Source of the DNA: Doryteuthis pealeii
Lineage: Eukaryota; Mollusca; Cephalopoda; Myopsida; Loliginidae
Direction: 5' to 3'
DNA length: 64,000 nt
Assembly: GCA_023376005.1 (NCBI GenBank)
Contig: CM042152.1
Location: forward strand, 88,691,187 to 88,755,186
Shown here piece by piece: positions 11,172 to 21,560 of this stretch (the stretch's first letter is position 1; each line of letters starts with the position of its first letter). The notes under the pieces are model-generated. The model did no database searches and was not told the origin of the DNA. It was given only the letters and a program-made list of their open reading frames with translations. Both the position numbers and the translations under genes were made by a program.

Positions 11172-11560
11172 TTTGATCCCAAGCCATATAGGAGTGAAGG
11201 GGAATGAAAGAGCTAACTCTGCAGCTAAATCGGCTCTAGATTTTATCCCCGACAATTTCAAGATACCATATACTGATTTGAAACCTAAAATTAATAGATT
11301 CCTTCATACAAAATGGCAACAACACTGGCAATAAACTCTTCCTAATCAAACCCAATTTGGGAGGCTGGGGACCAACTTTAAGGAAGTCTAGAAAGGAACA
11401 AGTCACGTGTCCTGATTACGCATTGGTCATACAAGCCTATATACTCAAACAAGAACAACAACCACAATTTGGAACATGTCAAACACCTTTGACAGTTAAA
11501 CACTTATTTATGGAATGCAGGTTTTTTGCTCACATCAGAAACTTATTTTAAAGCAAACAG
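11172..11560 (+). pseudogene. I-clade-like LINE: RNase H end and C-terminal region
   Basis: The first frame reads PSHIGVKGNERAN and continues to a TAA near 11333. The motif (W)xPSHxGxxGNExAD is the C-terminal part of the RNase H domain found in I-clade non-LTR retrotransposons. After a frameshift, 11351-11551 reads GGWGPTLRKSRKEQV and then CQTPLTVKHLFMEC, the typical Cys-containing C-terminal block. At least one frameshift and missing upstream RT sequence show that this is a 5'-truncated dead copy. It follows a SINE-B by about 130 bp. Confidence 0.75.
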
Positions 11561-12034
11561 ACCCCAAAACCAAATACATAACAAACCAAAAACAAAACAT
11601 AACAAAACAATCATAGAGTTGAACTTCTCATTGGTTTTGCTAATGGATCGAGTAGCATTCTACAGTCCGCTCACTTTCTGGTGAGTTTCAGTTACTTATC
11701 AAGTAACTTCCTTCCCTGAAGTTTTTTTCATATAACACTTACTATTCCTATTATTGTACTGGTGAGGAATATCCAAATATCTCAGCCACCAGGTTAACAA
11801 AATCTAATTTTGAGGTTATGGAAGGTCATCTGAACAAACCTCATTTTCCTATCACGTTTCCAGACCAAAAGTACAAACCTAATTTTATTCTGTATAGGAA
11901 CAGCCTGTCTCATTAAAACAGAATGCAAACCAAATATGAACATAAGGAATATAAGAATGGAAAAGGACAATCTTTTCCCCATGTGTCAACCAGATTGCTT
12001 TACAAGATATCATATGGTCAAACATTACAGATAC

Positions 12035-12036
<2 letters not shown>
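11561..12036. other. Unannotated sequence
   Basis: No feature recognised between the LINE fragment and the (TA)n tract. Confidence 0.5.

Positions 12037-12096
<60 letters not shown>
12037..12096. repeat. (TA)n microsatellite with short (CA)n end
   Basis: About 54 bp of perfect TA followed by CACACA, abutting the PLE-like coding fragment. Confidence 0.95.
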
Positions 12097-12127
12097 GCAT
12101 ATACCCTCCAATATTCGTACTGGTAAT

Positions 12128-12370
12128 TTGGACTGTCCCACCACTGCTGATAAAAACTCCTCTTCTGCTATTGGACAGCACTTATTAAGTCACACCACAT
12201 GCTTTCGGGCATACAACCCTACCATGTTTTCCATCCTCAGCGGTGCTAACAGCAAACTCCAACTACAAGTCCTTGAGTCACTCTATATCTCTCGTATCCA
12301 GCCAGCTCTGTGTATACAAAAGCAGTGTCACCAGTTGCTTCTCTTCAACACCTCAAGCCTAAACCTTTCG
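12128..12370 (+). pseudogene. GIY-YIG retroelement (Penelope-like) C-terminal fragment
   Basis: One open frame reads SSAIGQHLL, then MFSILSGANSKLQLQVLES and LYISRIQPALCIQKQ. The order SIGxHLL ... FSILxxxRSxxxLxxLES(L/T)xIxxxxPxLCxQK is the C-terminal region after the GIY-YIG endonuclease in many animal Penelope-like proteins. The upstream RT and GIY core are absent; the fragment begins just after a (TA)n tract, as do other PLE pieces in this window. It is a truncated pseudogene. It differs in sequence from the GIY-YIG copies at 21 kb and 42 kb. Confidence 0.65.
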
Positions 12371-12673
12371 TGTGGTGGAAACAGAAATTTTCGAACCCCT
12401 CCACACGGTTTGTAATTTTTCTTATTTTCTTATTCTTATTGAAAAAGGGGGAAAAAAAATTACCTTTTTTCTTAATTATTCCAACCATCATATTTCCTAC
12501 TGTCAATGTGTTTCTCTGATGAGGATTGTCCAAAAATAAGATTTTATTTTAGATTAAACATCTAATTATAAGGGTACCCTAACTTTCTTTTTTAGAAATT
12601 CTTTCCATCTCTTTTACGATGAATTCGCTTTTACGTGTCCTAATAAAATGTTGTACTGCCAATAAACATTTCA

Positions 12674-12676
<3 letters not shown>

Positions 12677-12718
<42 letters not shown>
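12677..12718. repeat. (TA)n microsatellite
   Basis: Perfect TA tract immediately 5' of a SINE-B copy. Confidence 0.95.
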
Positions 12719-12720
<2 letters not shown>

Positions 12721-12984
12721 AGGCATGTGGTCTAATGGTTAGTGTTGTAGGAAATAGAATCGTCGGCTCAAGTTCAATTCCTTGACGAAGCTCTTTGGAT
12801 TTCACATTGCGCTAATACCCTTGGGAAAGGTATGAATCCAACTCTGGCTAAATAGTAGGGCAGACTGGGCTCTTTAACCATGGCTAGGTAACCAGTCTAG
12901 GAGAAGGAAAACTCTGAATTCAAATCTGTTAAACTCAATTTAAGAAATTGACCTTGTGTCGCATCCTGCTTGTGCAGAGGGGTT

Positions 12985-13030
<46 letters not shown>
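12719..13030 (+). mobile_element. SINE-B copy bounded by (TA)n on both sides
   Basis: Head GCATGTGGTCTAATGGTTAG, B box AGTTCAATTCC, body lacking a short internal segment, and 3' GGTTGGTAAATATATA merging into about 40 bp of TA (12990-13030). Confidence 0.9.
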
Positions 13031-13034
<4 letters not shown>

Positions 13035-13127
13035 CAATATAATCATGAAGAACAATGTGAAACTGATTTTATTCAAAAAATATTTTTTAATTGTTCTAAC
13101 AACAGTTTATAACATTTACATAGATTA

Positions 13128-13330
13128 AAGAAAGAATTCTTCCAAGCTGTAGCCATGTCAGTACTACTGTATGGCTGTACCACTTAAAATCTAATGAAGT
13201 ACTTAGGTAAAAAGCTAGGTGGGAACTACATAACAATGATGTGTGCAGTGTTGATGTTGAACAAATCCTGGAAGCAGCACCCAATAAGAAAGCAGCTGGA
13301 CAGTCAAATGTCTCTTTTCACACAACCTAT
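13128..13330 (+). pseudogene. LINE reverse-transcriptase C-terminal fragment
   Basis: The frame begins FQAVAMSVLLYGCTT, is interrupted by a TAA, and continues KYLGKKLGGNY and LNKSWKQHP. The block (K)xxFxxxVxxxLLYGxxTW, followed by xxLExxLxxxxxRMLR and WxxHxT, is the thumb/C-terminal region of non-LTR retrotransposon RTs. A stop and small insertions show decay. The matching C-terminal end lies downstream at 13766-13886, separated by about 430 bp of unrelated sequence, so both may come from one insertion later interrupted. Confidence 0.75.
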
Positions 13331-13765
13331 CCACGTAAGACAAAAAAAACAATGTAAATGCAAGATAATTATCTCCCTTGTTTTGTTCGGCCATCCTATT
13401 GCATGGGTACAAACACCGTTCAACACTGGTAAAAAGTCACATGTGCATGTGGCGTTAGTTTTCAATTCTTTTAGCAGACAGGAACCAAGGAGACAAGAAG
13501 GTTACTGTCAACATGCAAACTTTTCCTCCTTTTTTGATTTATTAGTTGTGTATTAGAGAAACTACATAGTCCTTTGTATTCTATTGTAGTTTCACTTTGA
13601 AGACAAGTTACAAAACAGGAGGACAAGTGACAACTCCCGTATTTTTACAAATAAAAGTGTCTTCACCAGTTGACTGTCATTACTCATTCCTTGCTTGGGT
13701 GTTGCCGTCACACATAAGTTCATCCTTTCTTCTCCAGCATAAGTAATGTTCTCCTGTATAAACCT

Positions 13766-13886
13766 ACACATGGGCCAACAAGCAAAAACTTACATCAATC
13801 AGCTCTGTGTGGATTCTGGTGCAATAACTGATAGGAACAGTTGGCAAGAGAGAGTCATGGGTATCCATGCTGTCAGTGTGACCTGA
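13766..13886 (+). pseudogene. LINE ORF2 extreme C-terminus
   Basis: One open frame reads AKTYINQLC, then DRNSWQERV and IHAVSVT before TGA. This is the terminal end of the LINE protein whose RT block is at 13128-13330; between the two halves a short internal stretch is deleted. A (GAT)n run follows the stop, as at 6.7 kb and 44.8 kb, and is probably part of the LINE 3' end. Confidence 0.7.
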
Positions 13887-13928
13887 TGATAATGATTATG
13901 ATGATGATCATCATGAAATTTTATAATG

Positions 13929-14475
13929 ATTTCAAGCAGTGGTCTCTCAGCTAAGGTCTATATGTACCCTCACGACTATGTAACATTTTTGGGGGTGTCA
14001 AGGCAAGCAATAAATATCAAATTATAAAAATACAATAGGATTTTTAAATATTGAATGGTTATTGGGGCCCACCTAAGTAAAATAGGAATCTCTTCATAGA
14101 ATTGAAATTATGTATAAAATGTTCAGTTCGTATTTAATAACTCGTTCATCTCTTCTTGTTTTATATTCTGTTTTGTTTTGTTTTTTTGTTTTGTTTGTTT
14201 GTTTTTTTTTTTTTCTTTTTCTTTTTAAATAAAAGACTTGATTACTTCTCTTGTAAATTAAAATCTAATCCCCTAGAGTTATTTCCCCTGGATATAGGAA
14301 CCTTATAAATACTTTCTAATTGATAAAATTGATTTATTTATACCCATTCACAGGATTTTTTTTTATACCTACCAATCATATCTAGAAAATTTGTGAATAA
14401 ACACCAATGAAACAGTATCATGTAAAGTCTTATTACAATCTCATAAAAAAAAGGTTGAAAACCACTGATTTAAAG
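13929..14475. mobile_element. Non-autonomous hAT element (531 bp) with 8-bp target duplication
   Basis: The element is 13937-14467. The left end CAGTGGTCTCTCAG and the right end (inverted) CAGTGGTTTTCAACC form hAT-type terminal inverted repeats. The flanks ATTTCAAG (13929-13936) and ATTTAAAG (14468-14475) are an 8-bp target site duplication with one change, the length expected for hAT. No transposase coding is present. Confidence 0.8.
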
Positions 14476-15553
14476 GTTTTAAAGTAATAATTTTGTTTGT
14501 TTTTTTTGTTGAAAAATACAGTACTAAGCACTACCGAATATTGGAAAATATGCTAGTGAAAGGGTTAATAAGAAATCAAATGCAAGATAAAATGAGATAA
14601 AAATAAGAACATTAATATCAAGGATATAATATTTATAAGAAGATGATTCTGAGTCTAATGAAAACAAAATGGTGAAGTGGCATTCAGGTCAAAGATGTCC
14701 TTGACCCTAAAACTGACCAACAGATCTTTTCATCAATTCAAACTTAGAATAGGTTATCATCTCATCGGTGACACTATAAATATAATGATGATTACAATTC
14801 TACAACAAAGAAACCATTTGGGACATAATAAGAGTACTTCACTCTTTGCACAAACCAAAGAATTCAACCATATCTTGTCCAAGAATATTACACAATCTGA
14901 CAATTTGTATTCAAGTAATGGTATTACACATCAGCTCAATTATAGATTTTATTTATCAAGATACTTAATCTTGGCAGAGTCTTGTAAGAGACAAAAAAAA
15001 AAAAGAAAAAAAGAAAACAAAAATCTTCTTTAAAAAAACCACGTTTACAAAAAATAAAACAAAAGAAAACAATTGTTTATTCTCAGCATGAGCTGCTATA
15101 CTTTGCTGTCATTTCGGAAAGGTTGGTAAATTTTCACAAGGACTTACAAAGGCAAAAACCAAACCAAAAAAAAAAAAAAAAAAAGCAAAGGTGTACAAAA
15201 ATAGTTGTTGAGTTAAGGAACAGACTGACAGAATTGTCTGTTCATGACTAAGACAAATTCCTGACATTTTAAGTGGTTCCACTCTGTCTTTCTCAGATGG
15301 CGTCCATCTTCCTCAGTCAAGATGTGATTCTTTTTCTCGTCTTGTGGACCAGCAAGAACTTAACTTTATCTTGTTTCCACAGCAACCAGAACAATCAAAG
15401 TGTTAAAATCAAGGCCTTTTGTTTATGTAGCCAGCAGCTTTGGTACACTTTTCAAAGTAAAAAATATCCACTTGTCAGACAGTGTTTGATCAACACAAAA
15501 GGAAATGTTATGATCATACGTAAGTGCCTGTGATTTTGATAAAACTAAAGAGA
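14476..15553. other. Unannotated sequence
   Basis: No element recognised. Longest frame, 118 codons at 14677-15033, has no recognisable domain and ends in a Lys-rich A tract; probably chance. AAAGGGTTAA at 14559-14568 resembles a piggyBac-type end. Confidence 0.5.
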
Positions 15554-16166
15554 GAAAATACAAGACGAGCAGAAGACTTTTCAGTACAAAAGAAATAATA
15601 GTGGTAGTTAACAGGTGAGTAAGCAATACTCATTTATTATAAAGAACTGCACCTATAGAAATGCCAGTTTAATTAGTATATAAAAATAAGATACAATATC
15701 TAGTTTTAAATATAGGGCCGGCTTAGCTCAGTCGGTAGAGCATCCAACTAAGGACCACAAGGTTCCAGGTTCGATACCGGCCCTCACCAACTCAGCATAT
15801 GAGTAGCACAGGGATCTGTGCAGTAAAGTAAGGAGGTGATGGTAGGTATGGTGCTCCACCTCAAATGAAAATACAAGATGAGCAGAAGACTTTTCAGTAC
15901 CAAAGAAATAATAGTGGTAGTTAACAGGTGAGTAAGCAATACTCATTTATTATAAAGAACTGCACCTATAGAAATGCCAGTTTAATTAGTATATAAAAAT
16001 AAGATACAATATCTAGTTTTAAATATAGGGCCGGCTTAGCTCAGTCGGTAGAGCATCCAACTAAGGACCACAAGGTTCCAGGTTCGATACCGGCCCTCAC
16101 CAACTCAGCATATGAGTAGCACAGGGATCTGTGCAGTAAAGTAAGGAGGTGATGGTAGGTATGGTG
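15554..16166 (+). repeat. Recent 313-bp tandem duplication containing SINE-A
   Basis: Unit 1 (15554-15866) and unit 2 (from 15867) are nearly identical, with a 313-bp offset and only a few substitutions. Each carries about 160 bp of unique sequence plus the first part of one SINE-A; the second copy then runs on into the rest of the SINE. The junction lies inside the SINE-A body after CCACCTCAAAT. Confidence 0.9.
15715..15866 (+). mobile_element. SINE-A, 3'-truncated duplicate copy
   Basis: Head GGCTTAGCTCAGTCGGTAG and canonical B box GGTTCGATACC. It is cut off at the tandem-duplication breakpoint and is the product of the duplication, not a separate insertion. Confidence 0.9.
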
Positions 16167-16258
16167 ACGCCAAATCAATTTACCTTGGTCTAGCACTAGT
16201 GAAAAGGGGATAGACTCCCTTGTTGTCTGGCTGATACTGACTCTAGGCCACCCCAACA
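16028..16258 (+). mobile_element. SINE-A copy
   Basis: Same head as the upstream duplicate; continues through GATAGACTCCCTTG and CTGGCTGATACTGACTC to the 3' end CACCCCAACAACAA. Confidence 0.9.
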
Positions 16259-16369
16259 ACAATTTTAGTTATTATATATACAGTACAACAGGACTGAATT
16301 AATTAAACTGATAAGATTCAAAATAATATTTTATTGATTTAAAACTTCCTGATTATTGAAGTCAGACAG

Positions 16370-16645
16370 CAACTAGCTAAGCACCACTGAACTAGGCCCA
16401 ACACAGCTGGTACTTATAGAACTCAAGAATAGTCCATTACTGTATTTAGTTGATTCCATTCCTTGAGTCCTGATTGGCTGCTTAGTTTCTATGATGTTAT
16501 GTGGCTTCATAAATACCCTGGCATTCTGCAGTAGGATTGCAATAAGATTAGATCCATATTCAGTTATGGCTACTTGTTGCCTTGTCTTACCAATTCAATA
16601 GTAATTGGAACTTAGTATGATTATACTACACTGACAAGGAATATT
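16370..16645. mobile_element. Diverged relative of the 23.8-kb TIR MITE
   Basis: Ends with TTGCCTTGTCTTACCAATTC and AGTAATTGGAAC, matching the right terminal repeat of the MITE at 23846-24145. It also contains CCTTGAGTCCTGATTGGCTG, which matches that MITE's left half inverted. The left terminal repeat is not recognisable, so it is rearranged or old. Confidence 0.5.
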
Positions 16646-17283
16646 TTTCCATCAAAGTAATTTCTCTTGTTAAATGATATATTGGCCAAATCTTTTGTCA
16701 CGAAGTGTAGATTATTCAAAGAAAATTAAACTGTTGTACTGAGAGAGAGAGAGAGAATGAGTGAGATTGTTATGTCTAGTCAAGGTCAACTAAAATTGAT
16801 TCAGATGTAGTCACCTCTGGATTCAGTTGAGAGCTTGACTTTCATTGGGGGATTTTAAAGTTGTGTCTGAATTTGGAAATTGGAATTAGATGTAGATTTT
16901 AACTTTCTACATAGTGGCCTACAAAATAGTGAAACATTTAAAAACTTCATAACTTTCTTGTTTTTAATTTGATTTTTTTTTCATTATTTTTCAGATATTA
17001 TAACTAACCTAAGTAAATTGAAAATATCAAGTCATAATATGAAAAAAACAAATTAACTCAATAAAATTATACTATTCAACTGAGAGGTTTATAATTTCAA
17101 CAAAAATAAATTTCAAAAATTTCAGAATTCAAATGACCTCCCTATTTGCTTGCTTTGTCTGCCTGACTTCTTTTTGTTGGGGTTATTTAACATAGTGTGT
17201 ATATTTGAATAAGTTTAAGACATTATTACAGCTCAAGAATAATATTTGTGCAGAGATAAGAGGATCAATCCCAGAAACCTTGA
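16646..17283. other. Unannotated sequence
   Basis: Only a short (GA)n at 16741-16756 stands out. Confidence 0.5.
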
Positions 17284-17846
17284 TTGGTTTGATTTGTTTT
17301 ATGACATATCAACCTCAGTGGGTCATTTAATGCCGATAAAGTTTTGAAATAAATTAATACTTAATGGATATTCATATTTTGTTTATATACTCATGTTTTT
17401 CTATTTAACCTACGGAACCCTAACAGGTACTACCACTCCAGGTCAGAGTAGACCAGGGAGCAATGGTGATGAAGGGGAGCTCCCCATTCCCCAGAACCTC
17501 ACCATCAGATAGAGTTTAATGTCATTCCCAGGACATGTAGGCCCTCAGCCACCACATTCTAGCAACCATATGATAAAAAGGGTTGGGGCTTGCCATAAGG
17601 GCAATAGGGTTGGGACAATCATATAGGTGCTAGGGCTTGATGTGACCAGCTGACTGATCGGAGTGGGCCTCTCCAATCGCCCATCTAGCCCAAAAAAGGG
17701 CCAAAGTGGAGTTTTGCAATTTATGGACTGCTCATCCACCTGGGTTCTATCCTTAAGCATCATGGGTCACCACCCATGGCCAACAGATGGGGGAGTCTTA
17801 CCCCTCTGCAGAGGGTGCATTCAAATGCTCCAGCTGACAGGGCAGC
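17284..17846 (+). repeat. Repeat-C, near-complete copy
   Basis: Contains all landmarks from TATGACATATCAACCTCAG to CCAGCTGACAGGGCAG with the same order as the copy at 3436, but with a deletion near GCAGAGGGTGCATTC. Confidence 0.8.
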
Positions 17847-18147
17847 AGAAACCTTGAGCAAAGTCATGCAACTTTGTATCCATGAAAATGGACTCAATCT
17901 ACAAGATATCATTTTTCAGAAATAGCTAAAAATATTTTTCCTTGAACTATATTTTATGACTTAAAAGATTAAATGATTAGAAATATTTTATATATCGGTC
18001 TTTTATGGGCCGTCCTGTAATTAATTACACTAAGATTTCCAAGACTCACAAATCATTAAAAGTTTGTGAGGTCATATTTTATATCAATGTTTCAAAAGGT
18101 TGACTACCAGCCTGCATGGCTAGTAATGTGTTGTAGACTAGCCTAGC
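17847..18147. other. Unannotated sequence
   Basis: Nothing recognisable seen. Confidence 0.45.
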
Positions 18148-18248
18148 TTACCTTTCCTAGAGAGTAAATGAAATTACCACATGCAGGATTTGAACTCGGG
18201 GCGACGATTCCATTTTCCATGACTTTAACCATTACACCACACCTTTCC
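18148..18248 (-). mobile_element. SINE-B head fragment
   Basis: Minus strand: TGGTGTAATGGTTAAAGTC, then GAGTTCAAATCCTG. Only the tRNA-derived head is present. Confidence 0.7.
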
Positions 18249-19573
18249 CTAATTATCAGTTTTATACTGATAAGAATTGTAATATACATTAAAATTATGC
18301 CAAGAAAAATAATCAAAAAAAGATATTTTGAGAGGTGTATGATTCTGAAAATATCACAGAAAAGTTGCATTGATGATCAATGGTTCTCCGATACATATGT
18401 GATTTACCTTTTACATTATTAATGATCTCTTGAAACAGTAGAGTTGATTTTGAGCAATTTGTCTAAATTAAACAAGTCAAATAATAGAAAATCTTTGTGA
18501 TGTATAGCCAAGTTAATTCCACATCAATATATCAACTATTTAGCCAGCTTAAGTTTTACTTTAAATAGTTTTGGCTTTCAATGTCTGCAAAATTGACTAT
18601 GAAAAAAATTCAAATTGTATACCTGTACTCTGGTCCACAGTCATGTGCTTACAGAATATGAACCAATAAATCAACAATAAGTAACACCAGCCTGAATTAA
18701 TTTCAAATTGACTGAACACCCAGGACTCTGGTAAATTTCCAGTCTTTAACCAGAAAGCAAAAGTGAAAGTGAAAGTCAGAAATTGAAAAAGAATAAAAAT
18801 AAAATTTTTAAAAAAAGGAAAAAATGAAAAAAAAAAAGTGGTCTATGGAGACAGGCAGAATAGTAAGAGAGGGATTATTTTTTCAATGCTAAAGGCTGCA
18901 AAATCTTCTTTAACATTAGAGATTCACTCTTCTTTTTTTTTTCTCTTGAAATCAATCCATTGTTCAATGGAAGGAAGCCACATTTGGTACAGTCAACTTC
19001 TCCTGGACGTGGCATCTCTTCAATCTTCAACTTAATTCACTGTACCCACACTTGGTGCTTTTATATCTTGATTCTTGGATTTTTTTTTCCTGTTTGTTTT
19101 TTTTTTTTTTTCATAAAAGTCAATGCACAGTGTCTTGCTTACTCAAAGTCAATGTAAATGATTTAGTAAACGAAGAATCAGTATATTTTCAATGCTCTCA
19201 AAGATCAGACAAATGCAAAGAAAATAAAGCACTATACATTCAAAAAAGTATAAATAAGCCCCCTAACAAAAATAGATAAACAAATAAACATCTTTTTTAT
19301 TTTTTATATAAACATTTACTTTCTATTTTTTTTTCTTATCTTTCTATCATTCTCACTTTTATCTACCTGCACAAATAAATGCAAATTTTGCTTATATCAT
19401 TCTTCTCATGTCCAAACTAAAAAGCTTCATCTTAGCAAAGAACAGACATTGGATTTAAGACATAAAAAAAAAACAAGGACACTGGTAAAGGTCATCTGGG
19501 GATTTTTTTTTTGGGGGGGGGTCTTTTTTTATGTCTTGAGTTCAATGTACTGCAGTATTATACACTATACATT
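18249..19573. other. Gene-free stretch
   Basis: AT-rich with poly(A), poly(T) and G8 runs (19512-19519). A GA-rich AAAGTGAAAGTGAAAG motif near 18760 echoes the one at 7068. No gene recognised. Confidence 0.5.
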
Positions 19574-19727
19574 AATGGAGGTACATGAGCTAATAGTTAT
19601 TGTCAAAGAAAATGGACTCGGCAACACGAGTTCAAATCCTGGACAAGGCTGTTTACATTTTACATAGTGTAATACCATTGGGAAAAATGTGAATCCAACT
19701 ATTCTTTCTCCAGCTATGGGTATATAT
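19574..19727 (+). mobile_element. SINE-B copy, 3' truncated
   Basis: Head GTACATGAGCTAATAGTTAT with eroded A box, B box GAGTTCAAATCC, and body to CCAGCTATGGGTATATATA. This copy is the apparent donor of the 98-bp insert at 20446-20543. Confidence 0.8.
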
Positions 19728-19737
19728 ATATAGAGAG

Positions 19738-19963
19738 AGAGCATCCGACTAGGAACCACAAGGTTACAGGTTCGATACTGGCCCTCGCCAACTCAGCATA
19801 TGAGTAGTACAGCGATCTGTATGGTAAAGAGGGGAGCTGATGGTAGGTGTGGTGCTCCACCTCAGATGCCAAAACAATCTCATTTGTCTAGTGCTACTGA
19901 AAAGGAGATAGACCCCTTTGCTGTCTGGCTGATACCGACTTTAGGTCACCCCCAACAACATTA

Positions 19964-20002
<39 letters not shown>

Positions 20003-20252
20003 AAGTAAAAGTAAAATCGTTGGGGTAACCTAAAGTCGGTATCAGCCAATCAGCGAGGGAGTCTATCCCCTTTTCTCTAACACTAGACCAAGGAGATTGT
20101 TTTTGCATCTGAGGTGGAGCTCCACACCTACTATCAGCTCCTTACTTTACTGCACAGATCCCTGTGCTACTCATACGCTGAGTTGGTGAGGGCTGGTATT
20201 GAACTAGGAACCTTGTGGTTTCTAGCTGAACACTCTACCGACTGAGCTAAGG
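19738..20252. mobile_element. Inverted pair of SINE-A copies around (TA)n
   Basis: 19738-19963 is a plus-strand SINE-A lacking only its first bases (B box GGTTCGATACTGG), and 20016-20252 is a complete minus-strand SINE-A. They meet tail-to-tail across a (TA)n tract (19964-19998), so a transcript could fold into a long hairpin of about 220 bp per arm with mismatches. Confidence 0.9.
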
Positions 20253-20390
20253 CTTAGAAATACAGTAACCAAAACAACAAAGATAAGGAAAATGGTCCAA
20301 ATTAACAGAAGTATAGGAATTACTTAATTTTAGATACTTCAACTAAACAATTTGTATATGACTTTCACTTTGTGGGATCAGACTGTATGC

Positions 20391-20591
20391 TTATCCTAAT
20401 ATTCATTTTAATTTGATAAGAAAACTCCCATGATTTAAAAAATGCACTCGGCAACACGAGTTCAAATCCTGGACAAGGCTGTTTACATTTTACATAGTGT
20501 AATACCATTGGGAAAGATGTGAATCCAACTATTCTCTCTCCAGGTTATCCTAATATTCATTTTAATTTGATAAGAAAACTCCCATGATTTA
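20391..20591 (+). repeat. 47-bp direct repeats flanking a copied SINE-B piece
   Basis: A 47-bp sequence (TTATCCTAATATTCATTTTA ...) occurs at 20391-20437 and again at 20545-20591. Between them, 20446-20543 is a near copy (two differences) of 19616-19713, an internal part of the upstream SINE-B without its ends. This is not a transposition product; it looks like repair synthesis that copied nearby DNA. Confidence 0.85.
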
Positions 20592-21049
20592 CAAGTAAAA
20601 CTATGGAAGTTGTATAAAGTACAAAAGAAAAACTGAGACACAAACACAAGATCTATGGATGATATATGGAGAATCTTGGATTTAAAATGATTACTTTTCC
20701 AACAATAGGCTCTGTCCACATACAAAGATAGAAAACTTAAAAAATAGGTACTATGCCAATCATTCTTTATATCAGAGATGTGACAAAAACAAGGTCTAGT
20801 GGTTGTATAAAATTAGAAAAGTCTTCAGAAGCAAAAGCAACTCTATGCAGCCAATTCACAAAGGTTAAGGCTCCCATACAATATATATATAAGCTAAAAA
20901 GTAATTACTTACAAAATTATCACTGGGAATTAAAGTTTTGCGAGGGAAAAGGAGATCACAGAAAATGAAACAGAATCAGGAATAAATTACTTAGGTTCAA
21001 TCTACCTTAGAGCCAATATGTTAAGACTGATGTTGCAGCTTTGTTCCTC
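20592..21049. other. Unannotated sequence upstream of PLE remnant
   Basis: No domain recognised; may contain further decayed PLE coding sequence. Confidence 0.4.
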
Positions 21050-21560
21050 AATTTGATTGATAAAAATTTCTATAGATCCAGTTCCCTGAGGAAACTCTTT
21101 AACAAAAATACAATGAAAGTAAGCTATTCTTGTGCCCAAAATAATTACATCCTACAATTCAAATGATCCTTAAGGTACAAAATAACACGAAGGAATTCAG
21201 ATGTAACTGCCGCAGGAGGAGTCATGCCTCTTAAATGGGGCATGTCTTACATATAATGGAGTTTACAAAACCTCCATACAGACCAATGGGGAGAATATAT
21301 ATTTCGGGCAGACTCAAAATAGCTGCAAAAAGATGGTACACCAAAAAAATGTGCCTTGGAAATATCAAATACAAATGTAGCACTGCACTGTGCAAATATT
21401 CTTGGTATATAAAGGAAAAGGCGGCACATCCCCAGAAATAAAATATGAGATCATAAAAAGGGCAAACGTTTATAACAGTAATGGAAGTAAATATACTGTT
21501 GAATAAAAAAAGTGAATTATCAATGCAAACACCAATCTAAAATTTTTGTAAGCACATTTA
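21050..21560 (+). pseudogene. Penelope-like element: RT end plus GIY-YIG endonuclease (frameshifted)
   Basis: Read across frames: LRKLFNKNTMKVSYSC (21090-21140), then CLLNGACLTYNGVYKT followed by YFGQT (GIY-YIG: VY...(Y)xGxT), then FR-like GNIKYKCSTALCKYSW and GGTSPEIKYEIIKRANVYN, and finally LLNKKSEL with a stop near 21540. This order (KVSYSC, CPLNGxC, GIY-YIG, STxLxKYxW, IIKRAxxY, LLNKRSEL) is that of GIY-YIG-containing retroelement proteins. At least three frameshifts show it is inactive. The endonuclease nicks target DNA to prime reverse transcription in living relatives. Confidence 0.8.

Noticed and set aside
14677..15033. 118-codon plus-strand frame
   Set aside because: No recognisable domain, no splice or promoter context, ends in an A-rich tract; likely chance.
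15715..16258. Functional tRNA genes (cloverleaf-like heads with A and B boxes)
   Set aside because: The heads continue into SINE bodies, recur dozens of times and have mutated anticodon arms; they are tRNA-derived SINEs. No free-standing tRNA gene was found.
18837..19035. Possible small exon around 18990
   Set aside because: A minus-strand frame with a CTKCG-like phrase is short and lacks convincing splice sites.
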